Shown one piece after another: positions 42,853 to 51,960 of a DNA stretch of 64,000 nucleotides. The position numbers were made by a program, and so were the translations under genes. Numbering within the stretch: the first letter of the stretch is position 1; each line of letters begins with the position of its first letter. The stretch covers positions 1 through 64,000 of the forward strand of contig JAAYDF010000056.1 of the NCBI GenBank assembly GCA_012729395.1, read 5' to 3'. This DNA comes from Phycisphaerae bacterium. GTDB lineage: Bacteria > Planctomycetota > Phycisphaerae > UBA1845 > PWPN01. The notes beneath the pieces were generated by a model. That model did not search any database. It saw only the letters and a program-made list of their open reading frames with translations, and was not told where the DNA came from.

Positions 42853-43620
42853 CTATCGCCTTCTGCGGAGCAACGCGCATCCGCCCAGGGCCAGCAGCAG
42901 GAGGCTGGCCGGCTCCGGCGTGATAACAAACGCCAGATCCAGCGAGTCGCCCGTGAGTGGATCACGCAGCTCTTGCCAGCCGGAGGGCGCCGGCATACCC
43001 GGGCTCCAGTCGGCCCAGACCGCGTCGTCGTTCCAGTGCATCGCTGACGTCTTCCAGCCCCACTCCCCAGATGCTGTTTGCACCTGGATACTCAGCCAGT
43101 ACACCACGGGATCGGCCGTGGTGCCTCGCTGGACGAACGCCTGATCCTTGGGAATCAGAACGTTGTACTGGAAGTACTGCTGATGGTCGGGCTTCATATA
43201 GAGGCCGGTGTTGGGGTCGTACCAACCCTGCGAAGAGGGTGGGTCGACCGGGCGGATGCTGAAGTCGTCGGTTTCCCATGACCACGCAAGCTGGTCGGGC
43301 TTGGAGTAGATGTTGCCCGGATCGCCACCGCCCGGCCCGACCGGGTCGTCGCTGTAGATGCCGAGCCAAACCCCGCTGATCTGGCCGATCTGGTCTTGCT
43401 GCCAAGAGCCCCAGAAGTGGATGTCCGTGATCGCGAGTGATCTTGTGCAAAGGAAGTCGTCGGCCAGAATCTTGGGCATTGTCGCCTTCACATCCCAACC
43501 GTTGGGGTCGGGCAACTGCACCCATTTGGCGGGATCCGTCGGATCCCAGTGTCCCAAGACCGGCGCGGCCGCCAGCACGACTGCCGCGACCGCGAGAGTT
43601 ACTTTTCGGAAGATGTGCAT
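42853..43620 (-). CDS. PEP-CTERM exported surface protein
   Basis: A 255-residue exported protein with signal peptide (MHIFRKVTLAVAAVVLAAAPVLG) and a classic sorting tail: TPEPASLLLLALGGCALLRRRR (PEP motif, hydrophobic helix, Arg cluster). Such tails are processed by an exosortase, which is not in this window. The mature part is Trp-, Asp- and Pro-rich (DPTDPAKWVQLPDPNGWD, ILADDFLCTRSLAITDIHFWGSW), a pattern seen in secreted planctomycete proteins of unknown function. Start ATG 43620 with GGAAGG. Confidence 0.88.
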   Translation of the reverse strand: MHIFRKVTLAVAAVVLAAAPVLGHWDPTDPAKWVQLPDPNGWDVKATMPKILADDFLCTRSLAITDIHFWGSWQQDQIGQISGVWLGIYSDDPVGPGGGDPGNIYSKPDQLAWSWETDDFSIRPVDPPSSQGWYDPNTGLYMKPDHQQYFQYNVLIPKDQAFVQRGTTADPVVYWLSIQVQTASGEWGWKTSAMHWNDDAVWADWSPGMPAPSGWQELRDPLTGDSLDLAFVITPEPASLLLLALGGCALLRRRR

Positions 43621-44042
43621 AGTCCTTCCTCTCCTGTGTGTTAGTGAACAGTGGTCGAACTCAGTCACTTGATCTCGACGAGCCCGCGCGCGATCCCCCC
43701 CGTCTCACCGGGGCGTCAGGTCTGCTGCATAGGCACCACCTCCTGGGGCCTTACGCGCTGTTGGGCGGCGAAGCTATGGGCGGTTCTTCTTTCCGTCCGT
43801 CGAAGTGTTGGCCGTCGCAGGCGGGGGCACGTCGACCCAAGGAACGACTCCGCGGCAAGGTGCCCTCATCGAGCCCTCGATTCTGCTTGCCGCGATCACG
43901 CATCCCCGAATCGTATGTGGATTTTCTTATGCCATCCGCACTGAATTGGCAATCAGATGACAGCGGCCATCATACTACCTCGAAGTACAACTGCAAGTGC
44001 CAACGCAAGAACGTCCGAGAATAGGTTTGCTCCAGTGGTGCT
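43621..44042. promoter_or_regulatory. upstream region of the PEP-CTERM gene
   Basis: This 422-base stretch lies between the PEP-CTERM gene and the end of the lipoprotein gene, both on the minus strand. It contains an open frame (43638-44024) without family resemblance, which I do not support as a gene. It probably holds the PEP-CTERM gene promoter and leader, but I cannot place promoter boxes. Confidence 0.3.
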
Positions 44043-44996
44043 TTAGCGGACGAGGCGGTGGGCGAACTCGCGGCAAGCGTGGTCGGCCTCGTCGATCTGG
44101 TCGGTGATGTAGTGCCGAAAGACCACCTCGCCCTCGCTGAGTGTGGCCGCCCCGGCGTGGGCGGCTCGGTATGCCCGGGTGGCCAGCCGCATCCGGTCGG
44201 TGCCGAGATCCCGCACAAGATGCTGAAAATCGCGGGCGTACGGCCCCTCGCGGAGAAACAGGACCAGGGCCCAGACTTGGGCGTAGTAGCCGCGAGCGAT
44301 CTGTCCGGTTTGCACGACGGCTTGGCCCGCGTGCATGCTCAGGAGCTGGGACAGCGGGATCCAGGAGCCCTGGCCGTCCAGAGCCTCGCGCAGGTTGTTG
44401 CGGCGAAAAAGGTTATGCCTGGGTGTGAAGACCGGTCGTCCCTGCCTCAGGGTGAACGCCTCGAATTGCGTGGCGAGCCCCTCGTTGAGCCAGGGGACCA
44501 CCGGCTCGGGCAGGCAGGCGGCGAAATACTGGTGAAGGCCCTCGTGGGCGAGCAGGGCGAGTGTGCGATCGCGCCCGAGGTCGTACGCCACGGTGGTGGC
44601 GGTTCGCTGATCCATATACGCCCCTTCCTGGATGTGCAGATAGGTGTGGGCATCGGTGGGGGCGAACCGCCGGGTGAAACGGGCCCACTCGGCCCGGGTC
44701 TCGAAGAGGTAGATCTCCATTCGCTGATCGCCGGGGCCGGGCACGAGTTGCCGGTATGCGTCGAGGGCGGTTTCGAGGAATCCCGGCAGATACGCCTGGA
44801 GGACCGGGTCGCGGGCGGTGAGGCGGAGGTCGTAGTGGGGGGTCTGCAGCCGGGTGCCTTGGAACCCCGGGGCCGGCTGCCATTCCGTTCGTTCAATGGG
44901 GACGGGTTTGGGGGCGACGGCGCAGCCGGCGACGGCCAGCAGGATCAGGGTGTTGGGCAGGAAGTTGATGCCGCGATGGTAGGGTGAGCGGTTCAC
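44043..44996 (-). CDS. lipoprotein metallopeptidase-like protein (DUF1570 type)
   Basis: A 317-residue lipoprotein: lipobox LAVAGC after a hydrophobic leader (NFLPNTLILLAVAGCAVAP). The catalytic region is gluzincin-like: ALLAHEGLHQYFAACLPEPVVPWLNEGLATQFEAF, with HExxH and the downstream Glu in NEGLA. DUF1570 proteins of this type are common in planctomycetes; their substrates are unknown. I use GTG 44996, as the longer frame upstream runs through a mobile inverted repeat (45081-45177). Confidence 0.75.
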   Translation of the reverse strand: MNRSPYHRGINFLPNTLILLAVAGCAVAPKPVPIERTEWQPAPGFQGTRLQTPHYDLRLTARDPVLQAYLPGFLETALDAYRQLVPGPGDQRMEIYLFETRAEWARFTRRFAPTDAHTYLHIQEGAYMDQRTATTVAYDLGRDRTLALLAHEGLHQYFAACLPEPVVPWLNEGLATQFEAFTLRQGRPVFTPRHNLFRRNNLREALDGQGSWIPLSQLLSMHAGQAVVQTGQIARGYYAQVWALVLFLREGPYARDFQHLVRDLGTDRMRLATRAYRAAHAGAATLSEGEVVFRHYITDQIDEADHACREFAHRLVR

Positions 44997-45080
44997 GGGG
45001 TTACCTGGCAAAGGGCGGGGCGGCGGCCGGCCGAGGCTGCCTTTGCAGCTTAATGTACGCGAATCGCTCGGTCTGTCCAG

Positions 45081-45177
45081 CCCAGAAAAGGTGTCAGGAA
45101 CCTTTTTCCCTGACGCAAGTTGGCGGGTGGGCAGGCGGGGTACCCCAGGCAAAAAGGTTCCTGACACCTTTTCTGGG
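45081..45177. mobile_element. MITE-like perfect inverted repeat
   Basis: A 97-base element. Arms 45081-45107 (CCCAGAAAAGGTGTCAGGAA, then CCTTTTT) and 45151-45177 are perfect 27-base inverted copies; the pairing extends inward five more bases with one mismatch. The loop is 33 bases. The motif AAGGTGTCAGGAACC is, to my knowledge, seen in many copies in diverse bacterial genomes, often near REP-associated transposases. None is present here. It sits between the divergent lipoprotein and leuB-type genes. Confidence 0.8.
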
Positions 45178-45249
45178 CGGATTTGCGGCAGGGGGAGAAC
45201 TGGGCGATAATGCAGTTTTCGTGTGGTTTTGCCAGAGGAGTCAACGAAC

Positions 45250-46344
45250 ATGCTGAAACTCGCAGTGATCGGTGGCGACGGGACGGGTCCTGAGGTGGTG
45301 GCTGAGGGGCTGAAAGTGCTCGCGGCCGTGGCCGGTCAAGAAGGGTTCAAGTACACGGCGACGGACTACGACCTGAGTGGGAAGGCGTACTTGGCTCGCG
45401 GTGGGGACGCCAAGGCGCAGACGATCCCGATCGTGACCGATGCCCAGGTTCAAGAGTTGCGTGGGTATGACGCAATCTATCTGGGGGCTGTGGGTGATCC
45501 GGCAGTGGCCCCGGGGATTCTGGAGAAGGGGTTGTTGCTCAAGCTGCGGTTTGATCTGGATCAGTACATCAACCTGCGGCCGGTGAAGCTGTATCCGGGC
45601 GTAGAGACGCCGCTGAAGGACAAGGGGCCTGAGCACATCAACTTCGACGTGGTCCGCGAGAACACGGAGGATCTGTATTTCGGCGGCGGGGGATTTCTGC
45701 GGAAGGGGACGCCGAACGAGGTGGCCACGCAGGAGATGATTGCCACGCGGTTTGGCGTTGAGCGGTGTCTGCGGTATGCGTTTGAGTTTTGCCGCAAGAA
45801 GAACACCAAGAAGATGCTGACGTTGGTGGCCAAGACGAACGTGTTGACGTTCGCGCACGATCTGTGGTGGCGGGCGTTCAACGAGATCGGAGATGCGGAG
45901 TATCCGGACATCAAACGGGACTACAACCATGTGGATGCGTGCTGCATGTGGTTTGTGAAGAACCCGGAATTCTACGACACGATCGTGGTGCCGAACATGT
46001 TTGGCGACATCATCACGGACCTGGGGGCGATGATCCAGGGCGGGATGGGGGTTGCGGCCGGTGGGAACATCAACCCGCAGGGGGTGAGCATGTTCGAGCC
46101 GATCGGCGGCAGTGCTCCGAAGTACACCGGGCAGAACGTGATCAACCCGATTGCGGCGATCGCGGCGATGGCCATGCTTCTGCGGGTGGTGGGCGACCAG
46201 AAGGGGGATGCGGTGGTTCGGCGAGCAGGCGAGCGGGTGGAGCAGGCGATCGTGGCGACTTGCCCGAAGATGAAGAGTCAGTCGGCCGGGCGGATGGGCT
46301 ACTCGACGACGGAGGTTGGCGATCTGGTGTGCGCGGCTCTGTAG
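45250..46344 (+). CDS. leuB: 3-isopropylmalate/isocitrate-type dehydrogenase
   Basis: A 364-residue NAD(P)-dependent beta-decarboxylating dehydrogenase. Motifs: [17 protein letters not shown] at the start, [37 protein letters not shown], and [32 protein letters not shown] with the metal-binding Asp cluster. The C-terminal [19 protein letters not shown] region is intact. [16 protein letters not shown] fits isopropylmalate or tartrate dehydrogenase rather than isocitrate dehydrogenase, where Ser stands at the phosphorylation position. No other leu genes are nearby, so the symbol is provisional. ATG 45250 follows GAGGAG. Confidence 0.8.
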   Translation: MLKLAVIGGDGTGPEVVAEGLKVLAAVAGQEGFKYTATDYDLSGKAYLARGGDAKAQTIPIVTDAQVQELRGYDAIYLGAVGDPAVAPGILEKGLLLKLRFDLDQYINLRPVKLYPGVETPLKDKGPEHINFDVVRENTEDLYFGGGGFLRKGTPNEVATQEMIATRFGVERCLRYAFEFCRKKNTKKMLTLVAKTNVLTFAHDLWWRAFNEIGDAEYPDIKRDYNHVDACCMWFVKNPEFYDTIVVPNMFGDIITDLGAMIQGGMGVAAGGNINPQGVSMFEPIGGSAPKYTGQNVINPIAAIAAMAMLLRVVGDQKGDAVVRRAGERVEQAIVATCPKMKSQSAGRMGYSTTEVGDLVCAAL

Positions 46345-46367
46345 GGGCTGGGGATGGGGGCTATGGG
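46344..46367 (+). other. G-quadruplex motif at the leuB stop codon
   Basis: GGGG CT GGGG AT GGGGG CTAT GGG: four runs of at least three G with loops of 2, 2 and 4 bases. The first run begins with the last base of the TAG stop codon. It meets the standard G-quadruplex pattern on the coding strand. Confidence 0.6.
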
Positions 46368-46543
46368 ATCTGAGATTCGAGATCTGAGATTTGAGATCTG
46401 AGATTCGGGATTCGAGACTCGCAATCGAAGATTGGCGACCGGGGGTAGGGGAACACGCGCCGGGGGCGTAGGTTTCCGCCAGGGGCGTAGGTTTCCGCCG
46501 GGGGCGTAGGTTGCCGGGCGCCGGAGGCGTAGGTTTCCGGGCG
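46366..46543. repeat. two short tandem repeat blocks
   Basis: Block one (46366-46430) is built from GAGATCTGAGATT-like units. Block two (46462-46543) has four units of about 19-22 bases with core GGGGCGTAGGTTTCCGCC, starting at 46462, 46482, 46501 and 46523. They fill the gap between the dehydrogenase and the sensor-kinase gene. Confidence 0.75.
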
Positions 46544-46659
46544 AGAGCGAGGGGCAGAGCCCGCGTTTTTGCGTGAAGTTGCGCACGGTAGGCGTGTGGG
46601 CTTGTGTGTGTTTCTTGTGAAGTTGCAGGCGTCGCTGTGCGTTAGGGAGGAGGTCCAAG

Positions 46660-48444
46660 ATGGATCGGCACCCCCCGGAAGCCGCACAGGAGTCGAGAGC
46701 TTCGATGGGGCGGGAAGAAGTGAAGGCTCCGGGGCGGCAGGAGGTGGAGTCGGACCGGGTAGAGTCGGATCGGGAGGAGTCGGATCGGGTAGAGGCGGGG
46801 CAGGTGGAGTCGGATCGGGAGGAGTCGGATCGGGCAGAGGCGGGGCAGGTAGAGCCGGATCGGGAGGAAATGGCGGGTCGGCAGGAAGTGGAGGCTCTGC
46901 GGGCTCGGATTCGGCAGCTTGAAGATGAGGCGGGGCGGGATCAGCAATTCCATGAGGATTTGGCCACTCTGCTGGAGATCGGTAGTCTCCTCACGCTGGC
47001 GGATACGCCGGATGAACTCTGTCGGCAAGCCGTGGAGTTGGGGCGTTCGCGGCTGCGTTTGGGACGTCTGGGCATCTGGTTCTTCAACCCGGATGGGCTG
47101 GCGATTCAAGGCTCGTTCGGCACGGACGAGGAGGGGCGGACCCGCGACGAGCGCGGCTGTTGCGTAACTCTGAGGAGTGACGTCCGGGCCAGCCTTCGTT
47201 TCACGCCTGTGCCCGAGATCACCCAAGTCGATGACACCGATCTGACCGATCACTGCAACGAGAAGGTTGGCAGGGGGTCGTTGTTGTGGGCACCGCTTTC
47301 GGATGGCAGGCGATCCATCGGGGTGATATTTGCCGACAACTTGTTAGAAGGTCGTCCGTACGAGAGGCATCAGCCGTCCATTCTCAAGCGGTATGCGGTC
47401 ATGCTGAGCCACCTGTACGCCGTGAAGAAGGCGGAGGCTCAGTTGCGAGCGAGCGAATCCCTCTATAGGGGGCTCGTAGGGGTGTGTCCCGACGGGATCG
47501 TGGTGACGGACGCGGATGGTGTGATCCGCCAGGCGAATGTTCAATTCTGTCGTCTTCACGGGTTTGATCGCACGGAAGAGGTGATCGGTCTTAACGCTCT
47601 TGATCTGGTTGTGCCGGAGGATCGGGACGCAGCCCGTCGCTATCGCCTGGATGTGGCCGCGGGGCTGACGCGCGGGTTGCACGAATGCCAGCTTCGCCGT
47701 CGCGACGGCACTGAGTTCCCCGCGGAGGTCGGGGTGGCGAAGCTGTCTGAGGGACATGCGGACTCGTCGTTGTGGATTTCCGTTGCGCGAGACATCACGG
47801 AGCGCAAGAGGGCTCAGGACGGCCTGCGTCAGGAGCGGAACCTGTTGCGTACGCTGATCGACGCCTTGCCGGACCACATATGGATCAAGGATGCGCAAAG
47901 CCGGTTCGTGGTGGCCAACAAGGCGGTGGTACGGGAGTTTGGCAAGAAGTGCATGGAGGAGGTGATTGGCCGGACGGACGCGGACTTCTTTCCGGCGAAG
48001 CAGGCGGCGGGTTACTTGGCTGAGGAGCAGGAGGTTATTCGCACGGGCCGACCGATCCGAGACCGGGAGGTCTGCGTGGTAGGCTCGGGAGGAGTTGAAC
48101 GCTGGGGGCTGACGAGCAAGATTCCATTGTCCAATGAAGCGGGCGTGGTGACCGGGTTGGTGGGTTGTGTTCGGGACGTGACGCGGGAACGGAGATTACT
48201 GCAGACTTTGGAGGCGGCAGAGGCCCGGTACCGGATGACCTTCGCGGCGATGCTTGATCCTCTGCACCTGGTGGACCGCGATCTTCGGATCGTGCTGTCG
48301 AATGAGGCGTTGCGTTCGTTTGTGAAGGAGAGCGGGAGCCCGGCGCCGGAGGCGGCCGGACTTTGCGGGAGGTGTTTCCGTTTCTGCCGGATCATGTCTT
48401 TGACGAGTACCGTGTGGTGTTCAAGACCGGCGAGACGCTGGTGA
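46660..48444 (+). CDS. multi-PAS sensor histidine kinase, N-terminal part (frameshifted)
   Basis: A 594-residue frame starting at ATG 46660 after GGGAGGAGG. It opens with a low-complexity acidic stretch built on a 45-base DNA repeat (ESDREESDRVEAGQV). A GAF domain follows (about 100-260, FHEDLATLLEIGSLLTLADTPDELC...IGVIFADNLLEGRPY), then at least two PAS domains (LVGVCPDGIVVTDADGVIRQANVQF, LIDALPDHIWIKDAQSRFVVANKAV) and the start of another (MLDPLHLVDRDLRIVLSNEALRSF). The coding sense breaks at about 48360; from there the minus-one frame continues the PAS domain. One missing T in GGACTTTGCGG would restore a single protein of about 1,480 residues. Confidence 0.8.
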   Translation: MDRHPPEAAQESRASMGREEVKAPGRQEVESDRVESDREESDRVEAGQVESDREESDRAEAGQVEPDREEMAGRQEVEALRARIRQLEDEAGRDQQFHEDLATLLEIGSLLTLADTPDELCRQAVELGRSRLRLGRLGIWFFNPDGLAIQGSFGTDEEGRTRDERGCCVTLRSDVRASLRFTPVPEITQVDDTDLTDHCNEKVGRGSLLWAPLSDGRRSIGVIFADNLLEGRPYERHQPSILKRYAVMLSHLYAVKKAEAQLRASESLYRGLVGVCPDGIVVTDADGVIRQANVQFCRLHGFDRTEEVIGLNALDLVVPEDRDAARRYRLDVAAGLTRGLHECQLRRRDGTEFPAEVGVAKLSEGHADSSLWISVARDITERKRAQDGLRQERNLLRTLIDALPDHIWIKDAQSRFVVANKAVVREFGKKCMEEVIGRTDADFFPAKQAAGYLAEEQEVIRTGRPIRDREVCVVGSGGVERWGLTSKIPLSNEAGVVTGLVGCVRDVTRERRLLQTLEAAEARYRMTFAAMLDPLHLVDRDLRIVLSNEALRSFVKESGSPAPEAAGLCGRCFRFCRIMSLTSTVWCSRPARRW

Positions 48445-51107
48445 CGCAAGAGCGTACAGTCTGTGGTGGGCAGGAGCGGTTTACTGAGACTCACAAGATT
48501 CCCCTGTTTGACAAGGGCAAGGTGGCGCAGGTAGCGACGGTGATGCACAACCTGACCACGCATCACCGCATTGCGATGGCTTTGTCGGAAAGCGAGTACC
48601 GGCTGCGCACGATCGCGGACACGGTGCCGGCCGGTCTTTGTGTCTACCAGGACGGCCGGTGTCAGTACGCCAACAAGATGATGTCGGTGCTGTTCGGCCA
48701 CACGGAAGATGATCTGTTTCGTCAACTCGGTCCGTTGGATCTGATCTGTCCTGAGGAGCGAGAAGCCGTGCGGGCGGCTATTGATCGGCAGTTGAGCGGT
48801 GATTCTGATGTGATCCGGCTGGAGCGGGTGTGTGTGCACAAGACCGGCCGGCGTTTTCCGGTTGAACTGACGGCGAGGGCATTTTCGTATGAGAAAGCTC
48901 CCGCGGTTCTGATGGTGTTTATGGACATCTCGCGGCGTCGGGATGCGGAGCGCGAGCGTCGGCTTCTGTTGGCCGCGGTGGAGCAATTGAATGAGGGGTT
49001 AGCGGTTACCGATCTGAATGGCCGCGTGCAGTTCGTTAATCCAGCGTTTGCCCAGATGCACGGCTACGAGGTCGAGGAGGTTGTCGGCAAGGATCTCTCG
49101 GTGTTTCACTCGCCCGAGCAGATGGTGACTATTCAGGAGGCCAACCGCGTACTTTGGGAAACTGGCGTTTACGACGGGGAGGTGTGGCACGCCCGCAAGG
49201 ATGGCAGCGTTTTTCCCGCGATGATGTCCAACGTGCTGTTGCGGGACAGCGCCGGTGCGGGGATCGGGATGATCGGCACCTTGCGGGACGTGAGCCGGTT
49301 GCGTGAGGCGGAGAAAGCTGTAGAAGTGGAGCGCAATTTACTGCGCGCGGTCATCGACACGGTTCCCGACCCCCTGTATGTCAAGGATACGGACTCGCGT
49401 TTTGTCCTAGCCAACCAGGCGACGGCCCGGAGCTGCAAGATGGCCGGCCCGGAGGAGCTGATTGGCAAGACGGATTACGACATCACGTCCGCCGACATGG
49501 CAACCTTCTTTCGCGAGGATGAAGTCCGGGTGATGAGGACCGGGCGGAAAGCGCGGTTCATGGATTCGGTGCCCATGGAGCTCACGGCGGATCAGCGGCA
49601 CTATCTGGTTACCAAGGTTCCGCTGAGGGACGCGAGCGGCGAGGTCGTTGGGATTGTGGGGTTCAACCATGATGTGACGGCGTTGAAGCGGGCGGAGAAG
49701 TATCTGTGGCAGACCTCGGAGCGGTATCGGCAGGTGTTGAACGCGGTGCCGGCGATCATTTACTGGGCGGATATCCAAGAGCGAAAGCTGCTGTTTGTCG
49801 ATGGGGCGGTCCAGCAGATCGCCGGGTGCAGCGCGGAGGATTTTGTGCGTGATTGTGGCTGTTTTGGAGAGATCATCTACCCTGCGGTCGTGTCTGGCGA
49901 GCGAAGCTCGATGCAAGGGCGGCTCAAGCCGTGGGAGTTCGAACATCGGATCGTGGGGGGCGAGGATTGCCCCGTTCGTTGGGTGAGTGTGAGGATTGCT
50001 CCCACGGCGGACCACAGGGGGCGGGCGCGTTGGGTCTATGGGGTGATTACCGATATCACCCAGCGCAAGGAATCCGAAGCGCACCTGGTACGGCTGGCCC
50101 AGGCGATCGAGAATGCCGGCGAGGGCATTGGGATCTGGGGTAGTGATGGCCGGCTGAAGTACGTGAATCCGGAGATGACCCGGCTTCTGGGGTTCGAGAC
50201 GGCTCCGGAGCAGTTGCGGGGTCGGTCTTGGGGTTCGCTGCTGGATGGCACGGAACCTCGCTGGCGGACGGATCTTGTAGTGACACTTGAACAGTCCGGA
50301 AAATGGGCGGGAAACTTGCTTGCCAAGCGTGGTGATGGTATGGTCATACCTGTTGCGGTGACGCTGAGCAGCCTCGGAACAGAAGCGGGCCGGTCGGAAG
50401 TTGTGGTCAATTTGCGCGACCGCACGGCGGAAGAGAACTATCTCGCCCAGATTCGTAAGCTTGCCGCTGGCACGGATCGTCTGCTCGAAGAGGAACGCAC
50501 GCGGATTGCTCGTGAATTACACGATGAGTTGGGGCAGTTGGTGACCGCGCTGGGCTTGTCGCTGGCGTGGATTCGGCGGTCGACGCCTCGAGTTCGCGCC
50601 GAAGTGCGCGAGCGCATGCGGGAAGCGGCGGGATTGGGGGAGCAGATCACGGCGATTGTGCGGGATATGTCGCGTTCTTTGCGTCCGCCGATTTTGGATC
50701 ATCAGGGGTTTCTGGCCGCGGCGAAGTCATTGGTTGTGGATTTCCGGAAGGCGACCGGTTTGCCCTGCCGGTTTATTGCGGATGTGCCGGATACTTCGCT
50801 GGGCGTGGCTGTGGTGAATGCAGCTTATCGGATCTTGCAGGAGAGTTTGACCAACGTCGCGCGGCATTCGCATGCTTCGCAATGCGGCGTGACGCTGAAG
50901 TTGATAGGTCGTTTGTTGGTGGTAACGGTGGAAGACGACGGTGTAGGGGCTAGCGAGGCGGCATTGGCCGGGCAGGGTTCCCTTGGGATTGTGGGCATGC
51001 GAGAGCGAGCCGCGGCGGTGGGTGGCCACTGGCGCATGGAGAATATGCCCGAGGGGGGTGTTTGCGTGACGGCAGAGCTTCCTTTGGTTCAAGCACCATC
51101 GAATTGA
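48363..51107 (+). CDS. multi-PAS sensor histidine kinase, C-terminal part (frameshifted)
   Basis: A 914-residue continuation of the preceding frame. It starts in mid-PAS (LREVFPFLPDHVFDEYRVVFKTGETLV) and carries about five further PAS/PAC units (TIADTVPAGLCVYQDG, AVEQLNEGLAVTDLNGRVQFVN, VIDTVPDPLYVKDTDSRFVLANQ, VLNAVPAIIYWADIQERKLLFVDG, AIENAGEGIGIWGSDGRLKYVN). The HisKA_3 phospho-acceptor is EEERTRIARELHDELGQLVTALGLSLAWIRR. The HATPase domain has AYRILQESLTNVARHSHA and GSLGIVGMRERAAAVGG. It has no membrane helices, so sensing is cytoplasmic. The NarL-type regulator gene follows after 9 bases. The given start is not a real start. Confidence 0.82.
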   Translation: MREVFPFLPDHVFDEYRVVFKTGETLVTQERTVCGGQERFTETHKIPLFDKGKVAQVATVMHNLTTHHRIAMALSESEYRLRTIADTVPAGLCVYQDGRCQYANKMMSVLFGHTEDDLFRQLGPLDLICPEEREAVRAAIDRQLSGDSDVIRLERVCVHKTGRRFPVELTARAFSYEKAPAVLMVFMDISRRRDAERERRLLLAAVEQLNEGLAVTDLNGRVQFVNPAFAQMHGYEVEEVVGKDLSVFHSPEQMVTIQEANRVLWETGVYDGEVWHARKDGSVFPAMMSNVLLRDSAGAGIGMIGTLRDVSRLREAEKAVEVERNLLRAVIDTVPDPLYVKDTDSRFVLANQATARSCKMAGPEELIGKTDYDITSADMATFFREDEVRVMRTGRKARFMDSVPMELTADQRHYLVTKVPLRDASGEVVGIVGFNHDVTALKRAEKYLWQTSERYRQVLNAVPAIIYWADIQERKLLFVDGAVQQIAGCSAEDFVRDCGCFGEIIYPAVVSGERSSMQGRLKPWEFEHRIVGGEDCPVRWVSVRIAPTADHRGRARWVYGVITDITQRKESEAHLVRLAQAIENAGEGIGIWGSDGRLKYVNPEMTRLLGFETAPEQLRGRSWGSLLDGTEPRWRTDLVVTLEQSGKWAGNLLAKRGDGMVIPVAVTLSSLGTEAGRSEVVVNLRDRTAEENYLAQIRKLAAGTDRLLEEERTRIARELHDELGQLVTALGLSLAWIRRSTPRVRAEVRERMREAAGLGEQITAIVRDMSRSLRPPILDHQGFLAAAKSLVVDFRKATGLPCRFIADVPDTSLGVAVVNAAYRILQESLTNVARHSHASQCGVTLKLIGRLLVVTVEDDGVGASEAALAGQGSLGIVGMRERAAAVGGHWRMENMPEGGVCVTAELPLVQAPSN

Positions 51108-51116
51108 GGTAGAGCG

Positions 51117-51752
51117 ATGATCAGAATCCTCATCGCGGATGATCACACATTGGTTCGGCAGGGTCTCCGGCGGTTATTGGAGGAGGAGAAGGATTTCCGG
51201 GTTGTGGCCGAGGCGGGCGACGGTGCGGAGGTCATGAGACTGGTGGGAGAGCAGCCGGTCGACGTGGTGCTGATGGATATCGCCATGCCGGGCATGGATG
51301 GTTTCGAGGCCACGAAGCGTCTGACCAAGAAGAAGGGCGGTCCGCGGGTTCTGGTTTTGACCATGTATGCGGACGAGCATTATGCGGCCAGGCTGTTGCG
51401 CATCGGGGCGATGGGGTACGTGGTGAAGGACGCGGCGGCCACGGAGTTGGTTGAGGCTGTTCGCACGGTACACGAAGGCCGGCGGTTTGTTTCGGCGTCC
51501 ATCCGCGAGCATTTGGCACTGCGTTACATTGACGGTCTTGGGGATGATGCCGTTGAGTCTCTGACCAATCGCGAGTTTCAGGTTCTGCGTTATTTGGCGG
51601 CGGGTTCGACGAACCGGGAGATCGCCAAGCAGCTTGGTTTGAGCGTCAAGACGGTCGACGCCCACCGGTTGAATATTCTGGCCAAGCTGGGCCTGCGCAA
51701 CAACTCCGAGCTGACCAAGTTCGCGCTTCGTCATCATCTCATTACGGACTGA
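51117..51752 (+). CDS. NarL/LuxR-type response regulator
   Basis: A 211-residue two-component regulator. The receiver domain has acidic pocket DD (8-9), phospho-acceptor Asp54 (VVLMDIAMPGMDG) and Lys in MGYVVKDA. The C-terminal LuxR helix-turn-helix is ESLTNREFQVLRYLAAGSTNREIAKQLGLSVKTVDAHRLNILAKLGL. It starts 9 bases after the HisKA_3 kinase stop and is almost certainly its partner. Targets are unknown. Confidence 0.93.
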   Translation: MIRILIADDHTLVRQGLRRLLEEEKDFRVVAEAGDGAEVMRLVGEQPVDVVLMDIAMPGMDGFEATKRLTKKKGGPRVLVLTMYADEHYAARLLRIGAMGYVVKDAAATELVEAVRTVHEGRRFVSASIREHLALRYIDGLGDDAVESLTNREFQVLRYLAAGSTNREIAKQLGLSVKTVDAHRLNILAKLGLRNNSELTKFALRHHLITD

Positions 51753-51855
51753 GGCTGCGTGGGGATTGGGCGGGTTTGTCGGAAGGCAAGTCCACTCATC
51801 CGTGGGGCGGTGTCGCGGGACTATGTACCGTTGACGCGGGGCGATTGGGGGTCGC

Positions 51856-51869
51856 CGCGAAGCGGCAAG
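51856..51869. repeat. dispersed repeat family C, core copy 3
   Basis: CGCGAAGCGGCAAG, identical to the cores at 1549-1562 and 18777-18790. It lies in the 208-base gap between the convergent regulator gene and trpD. A GAGAGCCGGGCTCGGCTTG imperfect hairpin follows. Confidence 0.5.
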
Positions 51870-51960
51870 TCGAGAGCCGGGCTCGGCTTGCGGCCATGTG
51901 GATGCGTTCATTTTCTGCATTCATCTGTTCTTGCGAGTGCTCGCTGACGGCCTGCCGATT

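Noticed and set aside
43638-44024. 128-residue plus-strand frame upstream of the PEP-CTERM gene
   Set aside because: No ribosome-binding site, no domain, irregular composition. More likely leader and promoter DNA of the PEP-CTERM gene.
45081-45177. Element interpreted as a simple terminator
   Set aside because: It lies between divergent genes, not at gene ends, and its arms are too long and perfect. A mobile repeat is the better reading.
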